Notes under the pieces: model-generated
The model's input: the letters and a program-made list of their open reading frames with translations, nothing else
Database searches by the model: none
Told to the model about the DNA's origin: nothing
Translations under genes and position numbers: made by a program
Source of the DNA: Chitinophaga sp. H8
GTDB taxonomy: Bacteria; Bacteroidota; Bacteroidia; Chitinophagales; Chitinophagaceae
Reading direction: 5' to 3'
Length of the DNA stretch: 64,000 nucleotides
Assembly (NCBI RefSeq): GCF_040567655.1
Contig: NZ_JBEXAC010000003.1
Location: 372,001 to 436,000, forward strand
Part shown: positions 54,541-63,702 of the stretch, piece after piece
Layout: every line of letters begins with the position of its first letter
How positions within the stretch are numbered: the first letter of the stretch is position 1

Positions 54541-55911
54541 ATGAGACTATTTCACACCCGTGTATGGCTGATCTGTGTTTGCCTGCTGAGTTGCTGGTGG
54601 CCTCCGGAAATGCAGGCTCAACAAAAAAAACAATTACCTAACATCATACTCATCCTGGTGGATGATGCAGGCTATGCAGATTTCAGTTTCATGAGTAACC
54701 GCCTCATTGCTACTCCCAATATAGACCGCATAGCCAACGAAGGGGCCAGGTTTACCAACGCTTACATGACTTGCTCTGTATGCAGCCCTTCACGCGCTGG
54801 TATACTTACGGGCGTAAACCAGGCCCGCTTCGGACATGTGTACAATTATGTGCGGGGTGTAACTTATAATATACCTGCCGATAGCTTTGGCCTGCCTTTA
54901 TCACAAAGGCTGGTAGGCGATTATCTGAAGCCATTGGGATATACTACGGGTATGGTTGGCAAATGGCATGAAGGATTATCTGCACAGTTTAGGCCAGATA
55001 AACGAGGGTTTGATTACTGGTGGGGATTTCTCTGGGGCGCCAGCAATTATCTTACCGGCAAAGCCAAAGAAGTGCAGGAAGATGGGGTAGCTATACCTGC
55101 CGATTCCATTCCTTATATGACCGATGCGATCAGCAATCAGGCATTAGGCTTCATTGAACGTAACCAACATGCTCCTTTCTTCCTGTATGTATCGTTCAAT
55201 GCGGTACATGCACCTATGGAAGCTGAACCTGCTGCGCTGGACAAGTTCAAAGGGAAATTCGCTGATAAAGGACGTGTTGCCAAAGCAGCAATGACCTGGA
55301 ACCTCGACGAAAATGTGGGCCGGATATTGCAAAAACTAGATACATTACACCTGCTCGAGAATACCCTTATCATTTTTACCAATGATAATGGTGGACAAAC
55401 CCTGAGCTTTTCGGATAACTACCCGCTCCGGGGAAAAAAGGGCGATTTGTATGAAGGCGGGCTGCGTGTGCCGATGGCCATGATGTGGAAAGGTAAGGTA
55501 CAACCGGGATTGGTATACAATGGCCCGGTGACTTCCCTTGACTTTTTGCCTACTTTTCTTGCTGCTGCCAACACAGACGCCCGGCAGTATCCTATGCTGG
55601 AGGGGATCAACCTGCTACCGTTTGTGAATGCTGCAAAAAGAAAAGCACCGCTGTTTAACCGGTCGCTCTATTGGTATATTGGTCTTGACAGGGGAGCGGT
55701 AAGAAGTGGCGACTGGAAGCTGGTATGTTATCCAGGCCAGCCACCTGCATTGTACCGGCTTTCAACGGATATCGGTGAAACAACAGAATTATCGGCACAA
55801 TATCCGGCCAAAGCTAAACAGCTTTTCCGGTTGTATTCAAAATGGCAGCAATCGCTGCCCACACCTTCCTGGATACCACAACTGGAAAAAGACCGGAATG
55901 AAATTCAATAA
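54541..55911 (+). CDS. Sulfatase 1 (formylglycine-dependent, CSPSR)
   Basis: 456 residues with a signal peptide (RVWLICVCLLSCWWPPEMQAQ). It belongs to the alkaline-phosphatase-like type I sulfatases that use a formylglycine made from Cys. Metal-binding DD at 41-42 (LVDDAGYADFS), the signature CSPSRAGILTG (Cys81 to be oxidised), GKWHEGL and NDNGGQ (second metal-site Asp/Asn) are all present. It removes sulfate esters from an oligosaccharide in the periplasm. It starts the three-sulfatase block (gaps 15 and 35 bp) after SusD. The specificity (S1 subfamily) is not assignable without a database search. Confidence 0.93.
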   Translation: MRLFHTRVWLICVCLLSCWWPPEMQAQQKKQLPNIILILVDDAGYADFSFMSNRLIATPNIDRIANEGARFTNAYMTCSVCSPSRAGILTGVNQARFGHVYNYVRGVTYNIPADSFGLPLSQRLVGDYLKPLGYTTGMVGKWHEGLSAQFRPDKRGFDYWWGFLWGASNYLTGKAKEVQEDGVAIPADSIPYMTDAISNQALGFIERNQHAPFFLYVSFNAVHAPMEAEPAALDKFKGKFADKGRVAKAAMTWNLDENVGRILQKLDTLHLLENTLIIFTNDNGGQTLSFSDNYPLRGKKGDLYEGGLRVPMAMMWKGKVQPGLVYNGPVTSLDFLPTFLAAANTDARQYPMLEGINLLPFVNAAKRKAPLFNRSLYWYIGLDRGAVRSGDWKLVCYPGQPPALYRLSTDIGETTELSAQYPAKAKQLFRLYSKWQQSLPTPSWIPQLEKDRNEIQ

Positions 55912-55926
55912 AAACAGAGAAAAGAT

Positions 55927-57441
55927 ATGAACAGACTTCTTATTTTCTTATGCTGCTTTATTGCTGCGCCCATTTGCCGGGCGCAGCAACAAAAACCCAA
56001 CGTGGTTATTATCTATGCCGACGATCTGGGCTATGGAGACCTCAGCTGTTACGGTGCGAAAATGATACAAACACCGAATATTGATAAACTCGCCGCACAG
56101 GGAATGAAGTTTACACGTGGGCATGCCACTGCTGCTACCTGCACTCCATCCCGCTATTCACTGCTTACCGGTGAATACGCCTGGCGAAAAAAAGGTACCA
56201 ATATCCTGCCGGGGGATGCGTCACTGATAGTGCCCACCAACAGGACCACCCTGCCCATAGTCTTTAAAAAAGCCGGCTATCAGACAGCTGCTATCGGTAA
56301 ATGGCACCTGGGATTGGGAAATGGGGGAGAACCTGACTGGAACGGCGAGATTAAACCAGGACCCAATGAAACGGGATTCGATTATTCCTTTTTCTTCCCG
56401 GCCACAGCAGACAGGGTACCCACTGTTTTCATCGAAAACCACCATGTTATAGCGCTGGATACTACCGATCCCATTACAGTAAGCTACCAGCATAAGGTAG
56501 GAGATGATCCAACAGGGAAGGAGTTTCCACAACTGTTAAAAATGCACTCCACGCCCGGGCAAGGTCATGATCAGACTATTGTAAACGGCATCGGTCGTAT
56601 TGGATATATGAAAGGGGGAAGAACTGCGCGTTGGACCGATGAAGAGCTGGCATTTACCTTCATCGATAAAGCAAAAAAATTCATCCGCCAACAGCAGCAA
56701 CGTCCTTTTTTCCTATACCTCTCATTAAGTGATATCCACGTGCCACGCATGCCGGGAACTGCGTTTAAAGGCATCAGTAAGCTGGGTTACCGGGGCGATG
56801 CAATATTACAGATGGACTGGTCTGTAGGGCAGGTCATGCAAATGCTGGAAAGCCTGCATCTCGACAAAAATACCATCGTCATTTTCAGCAGCGACAATGG
56901 TCCCGTTTTGGATGATGGCTATCAGGACGGCGCCGTGACGCAACAACACGGGCATCAGCCAACAGGGCCTTTCAGGGGCGGTAAGTATAGTATCCTGGAA
57001 GGAGGTACCCGCGTCCCTTTCATTATACATTGGCCTCACAGCATAAAACCTGGGGTCAGCGATGCATTGGTAAGCCAGGTAGATCTGCTGGCCTCCTTCG
57101 CTGCAATGTTCAGACAATCTTTACCGGATAATGATGCAGTAGACAGCTGGAACCTGCTGGATGCTTTTTTTGGTAAATCAAAAAAAGGCCGCTCCTCTTA
57201 CGTGGAAGATGGTAGCTCTATGGCCTATATTCAAGGGGATTGGAAATATATTGTGCCAAAAGCAGGCCCTAAATTAATGGAGGCTGTCAATATTGAAACC
57301 GGCCTTGATACAGCACCGCAACTGTTTAACCTGAAAAATGATCCTGCGGAAAAAAATAATATGGCTGCTGCTAATGCCGCGCTGGTACAGCGAATGGCTG
57401 CTGCGCTTGAACAGGTTAAAACGTCTGGTCGTAGCCGTTAG
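55927..57441 (+). CDS. Sulfatase 2 (formylglycine-dependent, CTPSR)
   Basis: 504 residues with a signal peptide (MNRLLIFLCCFIAAPICRAQ). Type I sulfatase signatures: YADDLGYGDLSCYGA, ATCTPSRYSLLTG (Cys72), GKWHLGLG, SDIHVPRMPG and SSDNGPVLDDG. The combination with VPTVFIENHHVIALD and IEGGTR-like LEGGTRVPFIIHWP resembles the arylsulfatase A-like group, often acting on glycosaminoglycan or algal-type sulfate esters. Cys and metal ligands are intact. It is the second gene in the block, 15 bp after sulfatase 1. The sequence differs strongly from both neighbours, so it likely targets another sulfate position. Confidence 0.93.
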   Translation: MNRLLIFLCCFIAAPICRAQQQKPNVVIIYADDLGYGDLSCYGAKMIQTPNIDKLAAQGMKFTRGHATAATCTPSRYSLLTGEYAWRKKGTNILPGDASLIVPTNRTTLPIVFKKAGYQTAAIGKWHLGLGNGGEPDWNGEIKPGPNETGFDYSFFFPATADRVPTVFIENHHVIALDTTDPITVSYQHKVGDDPTGKEFPQLLKMHSTPGQGHDQTIVNGIGRIGYMKGGRTARWTDEELAFTFIDKAKKFIRQQQQRPFFLYLSLSDIHVPRMPGTAFKGISKLGYRGDAILQMDWSVGQVMQMLESLHLDKNTIVIFSSDNGPVLDDGYQDGAVTQQHGHQPTGPFRGGKYSILEGGTRVPFIIHWPHSIKPGVSDALVSQVDLLASFAAMFRQSLPDNDAVDSWNLLDAFFGKSKKGRSSYVEDGSSMAYIQGDWKYIVPKAGPKLMEAVNIETGLDTAPQLFNLKNDPAEKNNMAAANAALVQRMAAALEQVKTSGRSR

Positions 57442-57476
57442 TATAAATAATATTGGTGGATAAAAACTGATAAGAG

Positions 57477-59036
57477 ATGAGCCAACTAGCTGTATGCCGC
57501 ATTTGCTGCTGGTGTATTTGTTTAAATTTTTTGCTGATAACTGGTATACAGGCCCAAAAAAAGAAAGCGGATAAACCCAATGTTATCTTTATTTATACAG
57601 ATGATATGGGAAGGGGATTGCTTTCCTATCATGGGCAACAGATTGTACCAACTCCTAATATAGATTTTCTTGCCAGGCAGGGAATGTACTTTAACCGGGC
57701 ATATGGCAGTATGTACTGCGCACCGGCAAGAGCAAGTATGCTCACCGGATACAGTGATGTAAGGAAAGGGAAATTCTCGCTTAACCGGGCTGGCATTTAT
57801 ATCAACTATCTCCAGGGCCGGTTAACACTCCCCGAAGTAGATGCTCATCTCGCCCGCTTTGAAGAAGCGGAAAACCCCGGTATGCTGCTGCCTCAGGTAT
57901 TCAAAAAAGCAGGATATACAACGGGAGAAATTGGTAAACTCGAATGGGGGTTCGCTACCTCCCGCAAACAGATGCAGCAACATAGCTGGGATTATTACTA
58001 CGGCTACCTGGATCATCGGATGTGTCATGGATTTTATCCTATGGTTATGTTTGAAAATGGTAATCCTGTACCTATCGCTGGTAATACCCGTCCGGATTCT
58101 TATATAGACAGTGCTGCACTGAAATCAAACGGGCCTCACCCGCAGTTCGCAGAAAACCTGTTCATGGAAAAGGCACGCGACTTTATCATCAATAATAAAA
58201 ACAAGCCCTTCTTCCTGTATTACCCAACCAATTTGCCACATGGTCCAGTTTCAGTGCCAGCCATTGATCCGCTGTTTGTTCATAACAATCAGCTGACGGA
58301 ACGCCAGAAAATGTACGCATCCATGGTAAAAATGGTAGATGATAATGTGGGTAAATTTGTACACCTGCTGGACTCTTTGGGCCTGACAAAAAATACACTG
58401 ATCATTTTTGGAGCAGACAATGGACATTTCCTGTACTATGAAGGCAGAAAAGTGCAATATGATAATATCCATACCAAATTTTATAGCGATCAGGGTGCAG
58501 ATATATTTAACGGCAACGATAGCCTGGCCGGACTGAAAGAAAGCAACTGGGAAGGAGGCGTGCGGGTACCATTGGTGTATTACTGGCCTGGTAAGATAAA
58601 GCCGGGAACAGTGAGTAATGAGCTGATCGCTAATTACGATCTGGTTGCTACTATGGCAGACCTGCTGCAGGTACCTCTGCCGGATAAGAAGGATGGAAAA
58701 TCCTATCTCCCCGCACTTTCAGGAAAAAAGTTTACACCACATGATTATATCGTTTTTTCTTCTTTCATAGGTCCGGCACTGGTCACAAAAGATGGGTGGA
58801 AACTACGAAGCTATATACTGGGTGAACAACAGGGCTTTCAATTATATCACCTGCCAACGGATTACCGTGAAACGAAAGACCTGGCTGCTAAATACCCGCA
58901 AAGAACTGCATCTTTAAAACAACTGTTAATGAAGGAATGTAACGGGCAATTGTCTAATGGTGTGTTTCAGCTTATGGCACTTCCTCCTACAGAAATGGAG
59001 GATGTTAAGCGCGAAAAAGCAGGGCAATTGAAATAA
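57477..59036 (+). CDS. Sulfatase 3 (formylglycine-dependent, CAPAR)
   Basis: 519 residues with a signal peptide (VCRICCWCICLNFLLITGIQA). Metal site YTDDMGRGLLS at 40-50, signature GSMYCAPARASMLTG (Cys81; CxPxR form with Ala at both variable sites), GKLEWGFA in place of the common GKWHLG, and GADNGHF. Substrate-shaping sequence differs from sulfatases 1 and 2: the Lys-Trp-His triple of the GKWH motif is replaced by KLEW, so a distinct subfamily with a different substrate pocket is expected. It is the last gene of the block and converges on the S41 peptidase gene. No formylglycine-generating enzyme or anSME gene is in the window. Confidence 0.92.
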   Translation: MSQLAVCRICCWCICLNFLLITGIQAQKKKADKPNVIFIYTDDMGRGLLSYHGQQIVPTPNIDFLARQGMYFNRAYGSMYCAPARASMLTGYSDVRKGKFSLNRAGIYINYLQGRLTLPEVDAHLARFEEAENPGMLLPQVFKKAGYTTGEIGKLEWGFATSRKQMQQHSWDYYYGYLDHRMCHGFYPMVMFENGNPVPIAGNTRPDSYIDSAALKSNGPHPQFAENLFMEKARDFIINNKNKPFFLYYPTNLPHGPVSVPAIDPLFVHNNQLTERQKMYASMVKMVDDNVGKFVHLLDSLGLTKNTLIIFGADNGHFLYYEGRKVQYDNIHTKFYSDQGADIFNGNDSLAGLKESNWEGGVRVPLVYYWPGKIKPGTVSNELIANYDLVATMADLLQVPLPDKKDGKSYLPALSGKKFTPHDYIVFSSFIGPALVTKDGWKLRSYILGEQQGFQLYHLPTDYRETKDLAAKYPQRTASLKQLLMKECNGQLSNGVFQLMALPPTEMEDVKREKAGQLK

Positions 59037-59084
59037 ACGTATCCTGGAAAGAAAACGTTTGGCTACCGGCCGGTTGCTTTAAGG

Positions 59085-61382
59085 TTATTTGCTCAGCTGT
59101 ATGGCCTTATCCATTACTTCATCCCGGTTTTCCCGGACACCCTTTATTGTTCTCAATACGGTGATGTCAGGTGAGATGCCTTTGGTGAAATGTTGGGTGC
59201 CATCGTGATTGGTCACTTTTAGTCCGGAGAAGCTGAAGCTGTAGCCCCCTGGTAATGAAACCCGGGTAACATCCCCGTTAGCGCCGGCGGTAGGTTCGCC
59301 TATAATGGTAGCCAGTTTCATTCCTTTGATATATCCCATTACAGATTCTGCATAACTGATAGCACTGCCGTTGGTGAGGAAAAACACTTTCCCATTGATA
59401 TGAGGGGTCGCTTTTTTGAGCTTCCATCCCGTTTTATGCCATCCGGCTTTTTCATGGTCAGGCAGCATCAGCTCTTGCTTTTGCATCCATTGATGATCTT
59501 CGGATTTTTGTAGTAAGTGGGGGATAATAGAAAATCCATTCATGTCTTTTGGGTAACCTCTTAAATCAAAGATCACTGCCTTTGCCGCAGCCAGTGCCGG
59601 CAGCTTAGGTTTTATTTCTTCCCAGGGCATTTCGCTCAGGTTGACGTATATGGTATTCGGATCAATTTCTTTATAACTAACCTGGGGAGGCCGGGTAGTA
59701 TAATACTTATTGGCACTCATACTAAATGGCAGTGTTATTGAGCGGTTTGGACTCCCGTCGGAGCTAACTGATAACAGCAGACTGTCGGTATCAGGACCGG
59801 AAGACAGGGTGGTGAGGGTACGCTCCATTAATGCATTGGGGGTACCGGCAGCTACTGTCAGCATGGTGCTGTTGATATAGCTGGTTACCGGTTGCCCATT
59901 AATAGCCGTGATCACATCGCCGGGTACTAAACCTGTTTCCGGAGATAAAACGGCCGTAATTACCAGTTGTTTTTCGAGCCATTCCCATTTTAATGGCAGG
60001 TATGCCATTGTTTTGAAAGCAGGATAGGCAACATAAATGTGTCCATCCCGCATTTTGGCGGTGAGTGTTTTTAAGGTGGTACCAAAATCATCCGCGGTTT
60101 TATCATTATAACAGTCTTTCAGTGCCTGGCGCAGGTCCTGGTCCCAATTGGTGGTCCATTCTTTATAATAAGGATGGAAATGCTGGAATACATTCCAGGT
60201 AAGGATAATATCGGCCAGCCTTACATATAGATTGTTGCCCGACAGGCGCTCCGGTATTTTTGAAGCAATATCTTTATTCATGCGGGCAATTTGTGCAGTA
60301 TCCGTAAGAGGATAGGTTTGATGTCCATCTCCCCAGAGTGCTACCGGCATTATGATAGAGATCCCACTGCCAATATCTTTTTTGATGGTAGTACCAGCGG
60401 GTAAATTGTCTTTGAAAAGCGTGGTAGTAGCTTGTACGGGAGCGGGCACTGCTGCTCTTTCCATCAAAAGTGATTGTGTACCCGTGTTGGCCTGCCGGTC
60501 GGTAGTTTTTACGGTAAACAAGAGATCTTCTGTATTAAAATACCAGGCGCGTGGCGCTTCTTGTGGCCGGTCCTGTTCAAAATCACCATTCACAGCCGGG
60601 ATGGTTTGCCAGCCCTCTTCGGTTTCGATTTCCAGTTTAACGTCATCCAGTAACAGGGTCCCCTGGTTCATAAGAAAACATCCGAAAGCGATCATGGTGG
60701 CATTGGCATCTATCCTGCCCATAATGGTGTCCCGGCGCCAGCTTTCACTACGACCGGTTACGGGACGATTGCCCATGTTATCAAAAAAGCCTTGCCCCTT
60801 ATTGTCAAGATCCACTCTTAACCACAGCTGGCCAGTACCTTCGGTCAGGTTTTCTGCTTTTATCGCTGCACTATAGCGTACCATCCGGCCCCGGAAAAGC
60901 TGGGCAGGTATGGAGTTGGTGATCGTGCTGAAATTAGATCCCTGCTTTTTGGGGGGAGCTGCCTTGATGTAACTATTGGTGCGGACAGCCTGATAGGTTT
61001 CGGTATTGTTGCCTGCTCCATAGCCATTGTACTGCCACTGTACTGTTTTCATCCCCGTAGTGCTGGCAGGGGTAATAGCTGCCTGGTTAAATATGGGATT
61101 GCTTCCGGTAGGAAACAGTTGTAAGGAAGGGGCAATGGGCTTAAACAGCTCCTCCAGGGTTTGTTGTAGTTCCTGCTGATTAGCGGCCTTTTCTACCTGC
61201 TGTGCACCATAAATGGCCAGCTTATCCCAATCTGTCATCACTACCGCATCACTGGGATGGAAATAGCGGACATAACCATAAAGCCGGGCAAAGGTGTATA
61301 GGTTTTCTGTTTGTTGCTGGGTTTGGGCATAGGAGATAGCTGTAGGAAGAAAGGCTAACCCTAATAACAATTTTAGTTTCAT
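59085..61382 (-). CDS. S41-family C-terminal-processing-type peptidase
   Basis: 765 residues with a signal peptide (KLLLGLAFLPTAISYAQ). The N-terminal part starts with LYTFARLYGYVRYFHPSDAV, repeated later as ILTWNVFQHFHPYYKEW, and carries a central jelly-roll-like domain (~130-310, GQLWLRVDLDNKGQGFFDNM). A PDZ-like segment (LVPGDVITAINGQPVTSYIN) precedes the S41 catalytic domain with KAVIFDLRGYP and the nucleophile region LTNGSAISYAESVMGYIKG, then GEPTAGANGDVT. These enzymes degrade or process periplasmic peptides. It is an isolated minus-strand gene, convergent with sulfatase 3 and divergent from rpsA. Substrate unknown. Confidence 0.88.
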   Translation of the reverse strand: MKLKLLLGLAFLPTAISYAQTQQQTENLYTFARLYGYVRYFHPSDAVVMTDWDKLAIYGAQQVEKAANQQELQQTLEELFKPIAPSLQLFPTGSNPIFNQAAITPASTTGMKTVQWQYNGYGAGNNTETYQAVRTNSYIKAAPPKKQGSNFSTITNSIPAQLFRGRMVRYSAAIKAENLTEGTGQLWLRVDLDNKGQGFFDNMGNRPVTGRSESWRRDTIMGRIDANATMIAFGCFLMNQGTLLLDDVKLEIETEEGWQTIPAVNGDFEQDRPQEAPRAWYFNTEDLLFTVKTTDRQANTGTQSLLMERAAVPAPVQATTTLFKDNLPAGTTIKKDIGSGISIIMPVALWGDGHQTYPLTDTAQIARMNKDIASKIPERLSGNNLYVRLADIILTWNVFQHFHPYYKEWTTNWDQDLRQALKDCYNDKTADDFGTTLKTLTAKMRDGHIYVAYPAFKTMAYLPLKWEWLEKQLVITAVLSPETGLVPGDVITAINGQPVTSYINSTMLTVAAGTPNALMERTLTTLSSGPDTDSLLLSVSSDGSPNRSITLPFSMSANKYYTTRPPQVSYKEIDPNTIYVNLSEMPWEEIKPKLPALAAAKAVIFDLRGYPKDMNGFSIIPHLLQKSEDHQWMQKQELMLPDHEKAGWHKTGWKLKKATPHINGKVFFLTNGSAISYAESVMGYIKGMKLATIIGEPTAGANGDVTRVSLPGGYSFSFSGLKVTNHDGTQHFTKGISPDITVLRTIKGVRENRDEVMDKAIQLSK

Positions 61383-61661
61383 GAGGCGGATGATAAAGGT
61401 TTACGTATTTGAAAATAATTAATCTTTCATAAAAACAGGGAGGAATTCTACCAGCGGGCAAAAAGCACTGTTCAGAGGTGATTTCTACCTTTTGTACGCC
61501 TTCGGGATAACAGGCCGCAAAAAGCTAGTGAGAATGTGTTTTTATTTGATTATCAAGTAAATATGGATGAAAGAGAACTTGTTATGATGGGGATGAAAGC
61601 AGGCAGGGAAGGATTTGGGGGGAATAATGAGTAGGGCTGCGGAAAAGCGGAGATTATTCCG

Positions 61662-61707
61662 TATCTTTGCCTCCCCGTAAAAGGGAACCCGGGGATAAAT
61701 TCCGGGT
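61662..61707 (+). promoter_or_regulatory. rpsA promoter and leader hairpin
   Basis: TATCTTTG (61662-61669) is a perfect Bacteroidota -7 box; no good -33 TTG is seen. The transcript would start near 61675. A hairpin ACCCGG/CCGGGT (61687-61692 with 61702-61707) then sits 20 nt before the rpsA ATG, with an upstream CCCCG that could pair with the loop-side GGGG. The leader may mediate control by S1 itself (inference). Between 61383 and 61661 I see no gene. Confidence 0.55.
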
Positions 61708-61727
61708 AAACAAAATTAATTGATAAA

Positions 61728-63647
61728 ATGACAGAAAACAACATTCCTAACGAACAAAACGCTGAACAACAGGTACCGCAGGCTGCGGCTGAAACAGCGA
61801 CAACAAATGCACCTGTTGAAACTCCTGCAAAAAAAGCACCGGTAGTAGAAACTGCCCATGATGATTTTGACTGGAGCGTTGACAAACGTAATGTTTCTTC
61901 TTACAGCAAAGAAGAAAAAGAAAAGTACGATCAAACGTACGACAGCACTTTCAAAGTGTTTGAAGAAAACAGCCTGCTTACTGGTACAGTAGAAGGTTTA
62001 ACTAACACAGATGTAGTGATCAACATTGGTTTCAAATCTGATGGACTGATCTCCCTGAACGAATTCCGTGATTTACCAGGACTGAAAATCGGGGATGAAG
62101 TAGAAGTGTTAGTGGTTGAAAAAGAAGACCGCGATGGTAACCTGCACCTGAGCCGCAAACAAGCGCGCATGAAACGTGCATGGGAAAGAATCGTGGAAGT
62201 TTACAAAACCGGCGAAGTGGTTACTGGTACTGTTACCAGCAAAACTAAAGGCGGCTTGATCGTTGATGTTTATGGAATGGAAACGTTCCTGCCAGGTTCA
62301 CAGATCGATGTGAAACCAGTTACAGACTACGATCAGTTTGTAGGCAAAACTATGGAGTTCAAGGTGGTGAAAGTGAACGAAACTATCCGCAACGCGGTAG
62401 TATCTCACAAAGCACTTATCGAAAGCGACATCGAACAACAAAGAGTGGATATTATCTCCAAACTGGAAAAAGGCCAGGTATTGGAAGGAACTATCAAAAA
62501 CATCACAGACTTCGGTGCTTTCATCGATCTGGGTGGTTTGGACGGTTTGTTATACATCACCGACATCAGCTGGGGCCGTATCTCTCACCCAAGCGAAGTA
62601 CTGCAAATGGATCAGAAGATCAACGTTGTGGTACTGGACTTCGACGACGAGAAACGCCGTATCAGCTTAGGCTACAAACAACTGACCCCACATCCATGGG
62701 ATACTTTACCAGCTACCATCACTGAAGGTGCTAAAGTAAAAGGTAAAGTAGTAAACATCGAAGATTACGGTGCATTCCTGGAAATCATGCCAGGTGTGGA
62801 AGGTCTGGTTCACGTATCTGAAATCTCCTGGGCTTCTACTCCTATCAACGCTAAAGAATTCTTCAAATTAGGCGAAGAATACGAAGCAGTGGTAGTTACC
62901 CTGAGCAAGGATGAGCGTAAAATGAGCCTGTCTATCAAACAATTGACAGAAGATCCTTGGGCTACTATCGAAACCAAATTCCCGCTGGAAAGCCGTCATA
63001 AAGGTATTGTGAAGAACATTACCCCTTATGGTGTGTTTGTAGAGCTGGAAACAGGTATCGGTGGTATGATCCACATCTCTGACCTGAGCTGGATCAAACG
63101 TTTCAATCACCCAAGCGAATACACTAAAGTAGGCAACGAAATAGATGTAGTTATCCTGGGTATTGATAAAGAAAACCGCAAGCTGAGCCTGGGCCACAAA
63201 CAAATTGAAGAAGATCCTTGGAACACTTTCGAAACTATCTTCCCGATCGGATCTATCCATGAAGGTACTGTAGTGAAGAAAGATGATAAAGGTGCTACTG
63301 TTCAATTACAATATGGTCTGGAAGCATACGCTCCTGCACGTCACCTGAGAACTGAAGACGAGAAACCAATTAACGTAGAAGATGTGAAAGAATTCATGAT
63401 CATTGAATTTGACCGCAGCGAAAAACGTATCCTGGTATCTCACTCTAAAGTATGGGAACAAGTGAAAGCTGAAGAGAAAGAAGCAGTAGTGAAAGAAAAG
63501 AGAGCTGAAGCTGACAAAACCCGTAAGGCAGTGAAAAACATTCAGGGTAAAGTAGAAAAAGCTACTTTAGGTGACCTGGGTGCTTTAGCTGAACTGAGAG
63601 AAAAATTGAAACAGTCTGAAGGCGGCGAAGAAAAGAAAGCTGACTAA
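61728..63647 (+). CDS. rpsA: 30S ribosomal protein S1
   Basis: 639 residues. After an acidic, Ala/Glu-rich N-terminal extension (~1-60) there are six S1 (OB-fold) repeats: LLTGTVEGLTNTDVVINIG, VVTGTVTSKTKGGLIVDVYG, VLEGTIKNITDFGAFIDLGG, VKGKVVNIEDYGAFLEIMPG, HKGIVKNITPYGVFVELETG and HEGTVVKKDDKGATVQLQYG. The C-terminal ~70 residues are Lys/Glu-rich (EEKEAVVKEKRAEADKT). S1 binds mRNA on the ribosome and helps initiation. Codon use is strongly biased, as expected for a highly expressed gene. It has its own promoter and terminator. Confidence 0.97.
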   Translation: MTENNIPNEQNAEQQVPQAAAETATTNAPVETPAKKAPVVETAHDDFDWSVDKRNVSSYSKEEKEKYDQTYDSTFKVFEENSLLTGTVEGLTNTDVVINIGFKSDGLISLNEFRDLPGLKIGDEVEVLVVEKEDRDGNLHLSRKQARMKRAWERIVEVYKTGEVVTGTVTSKTKGGLIVDVYGMETFLPGSQIDVKPVTDYDQFVGKTMEFKVVKVNETIRNAVVSHKALIESDIEQQRVDIISKLEKGQVLEGTIKNITDFGAFIDLGGLDGLLYITDISWGRISHPSEVLQMDQKINVVVLDFDDEKRRISLGYKQLTPHPWDTLPATITEGAKVKGKVVNIEDYGAFLEIMPGVEGLVHVSEISWASTPINAKEFFKLGEEYEAVVVTLSKDERKMSLSIKQLTEDPWATIETKFPLESRHKGIVKNITPYGVFVELETGIGGMIHISDLSWIKRFNHPSEYTKVGNEIDVVILGIDKENRKLSLGHKQIEEDPWNTFETIFPIGSIHEGTVVKKDDKGATVQLQYGLEAYAPARHLRTEDEKPINVEDVKEFMIIEFDRSEKRILVSHSKVWEQVKAEEKEAVVKEKRAEADKTRKAVKNIQGKVEKATLGDLGALAELREKLKQSEGGEEKKAD

Positions 63648-63672
63648 GTAATTGTTTTCAAAAAATAAGAAG

Positions 63673-63702
63673 AGCCCTGGTACTTGTACCGGGGCTTTTT
63701 TA
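63673..63702 (+). terminator. Rho-independent terminator of rpsA
   Basis: AGCCC-T-GGTAC / GTACC-G-GGGCT stem with a TT loop (63673-63696, one mismatch) is followed by TTTTTT. From 63703 to the window end I see no gene. Confidence 0.9.

Noticed and set aside
59051..59062. AAACGTTT near the sulfatase/S41 convergent ends as a second LacI operator
   Set aside because: Only the 8-bp core is symmetric, and it lies between two convergent 3' ends where no promoter is expected.
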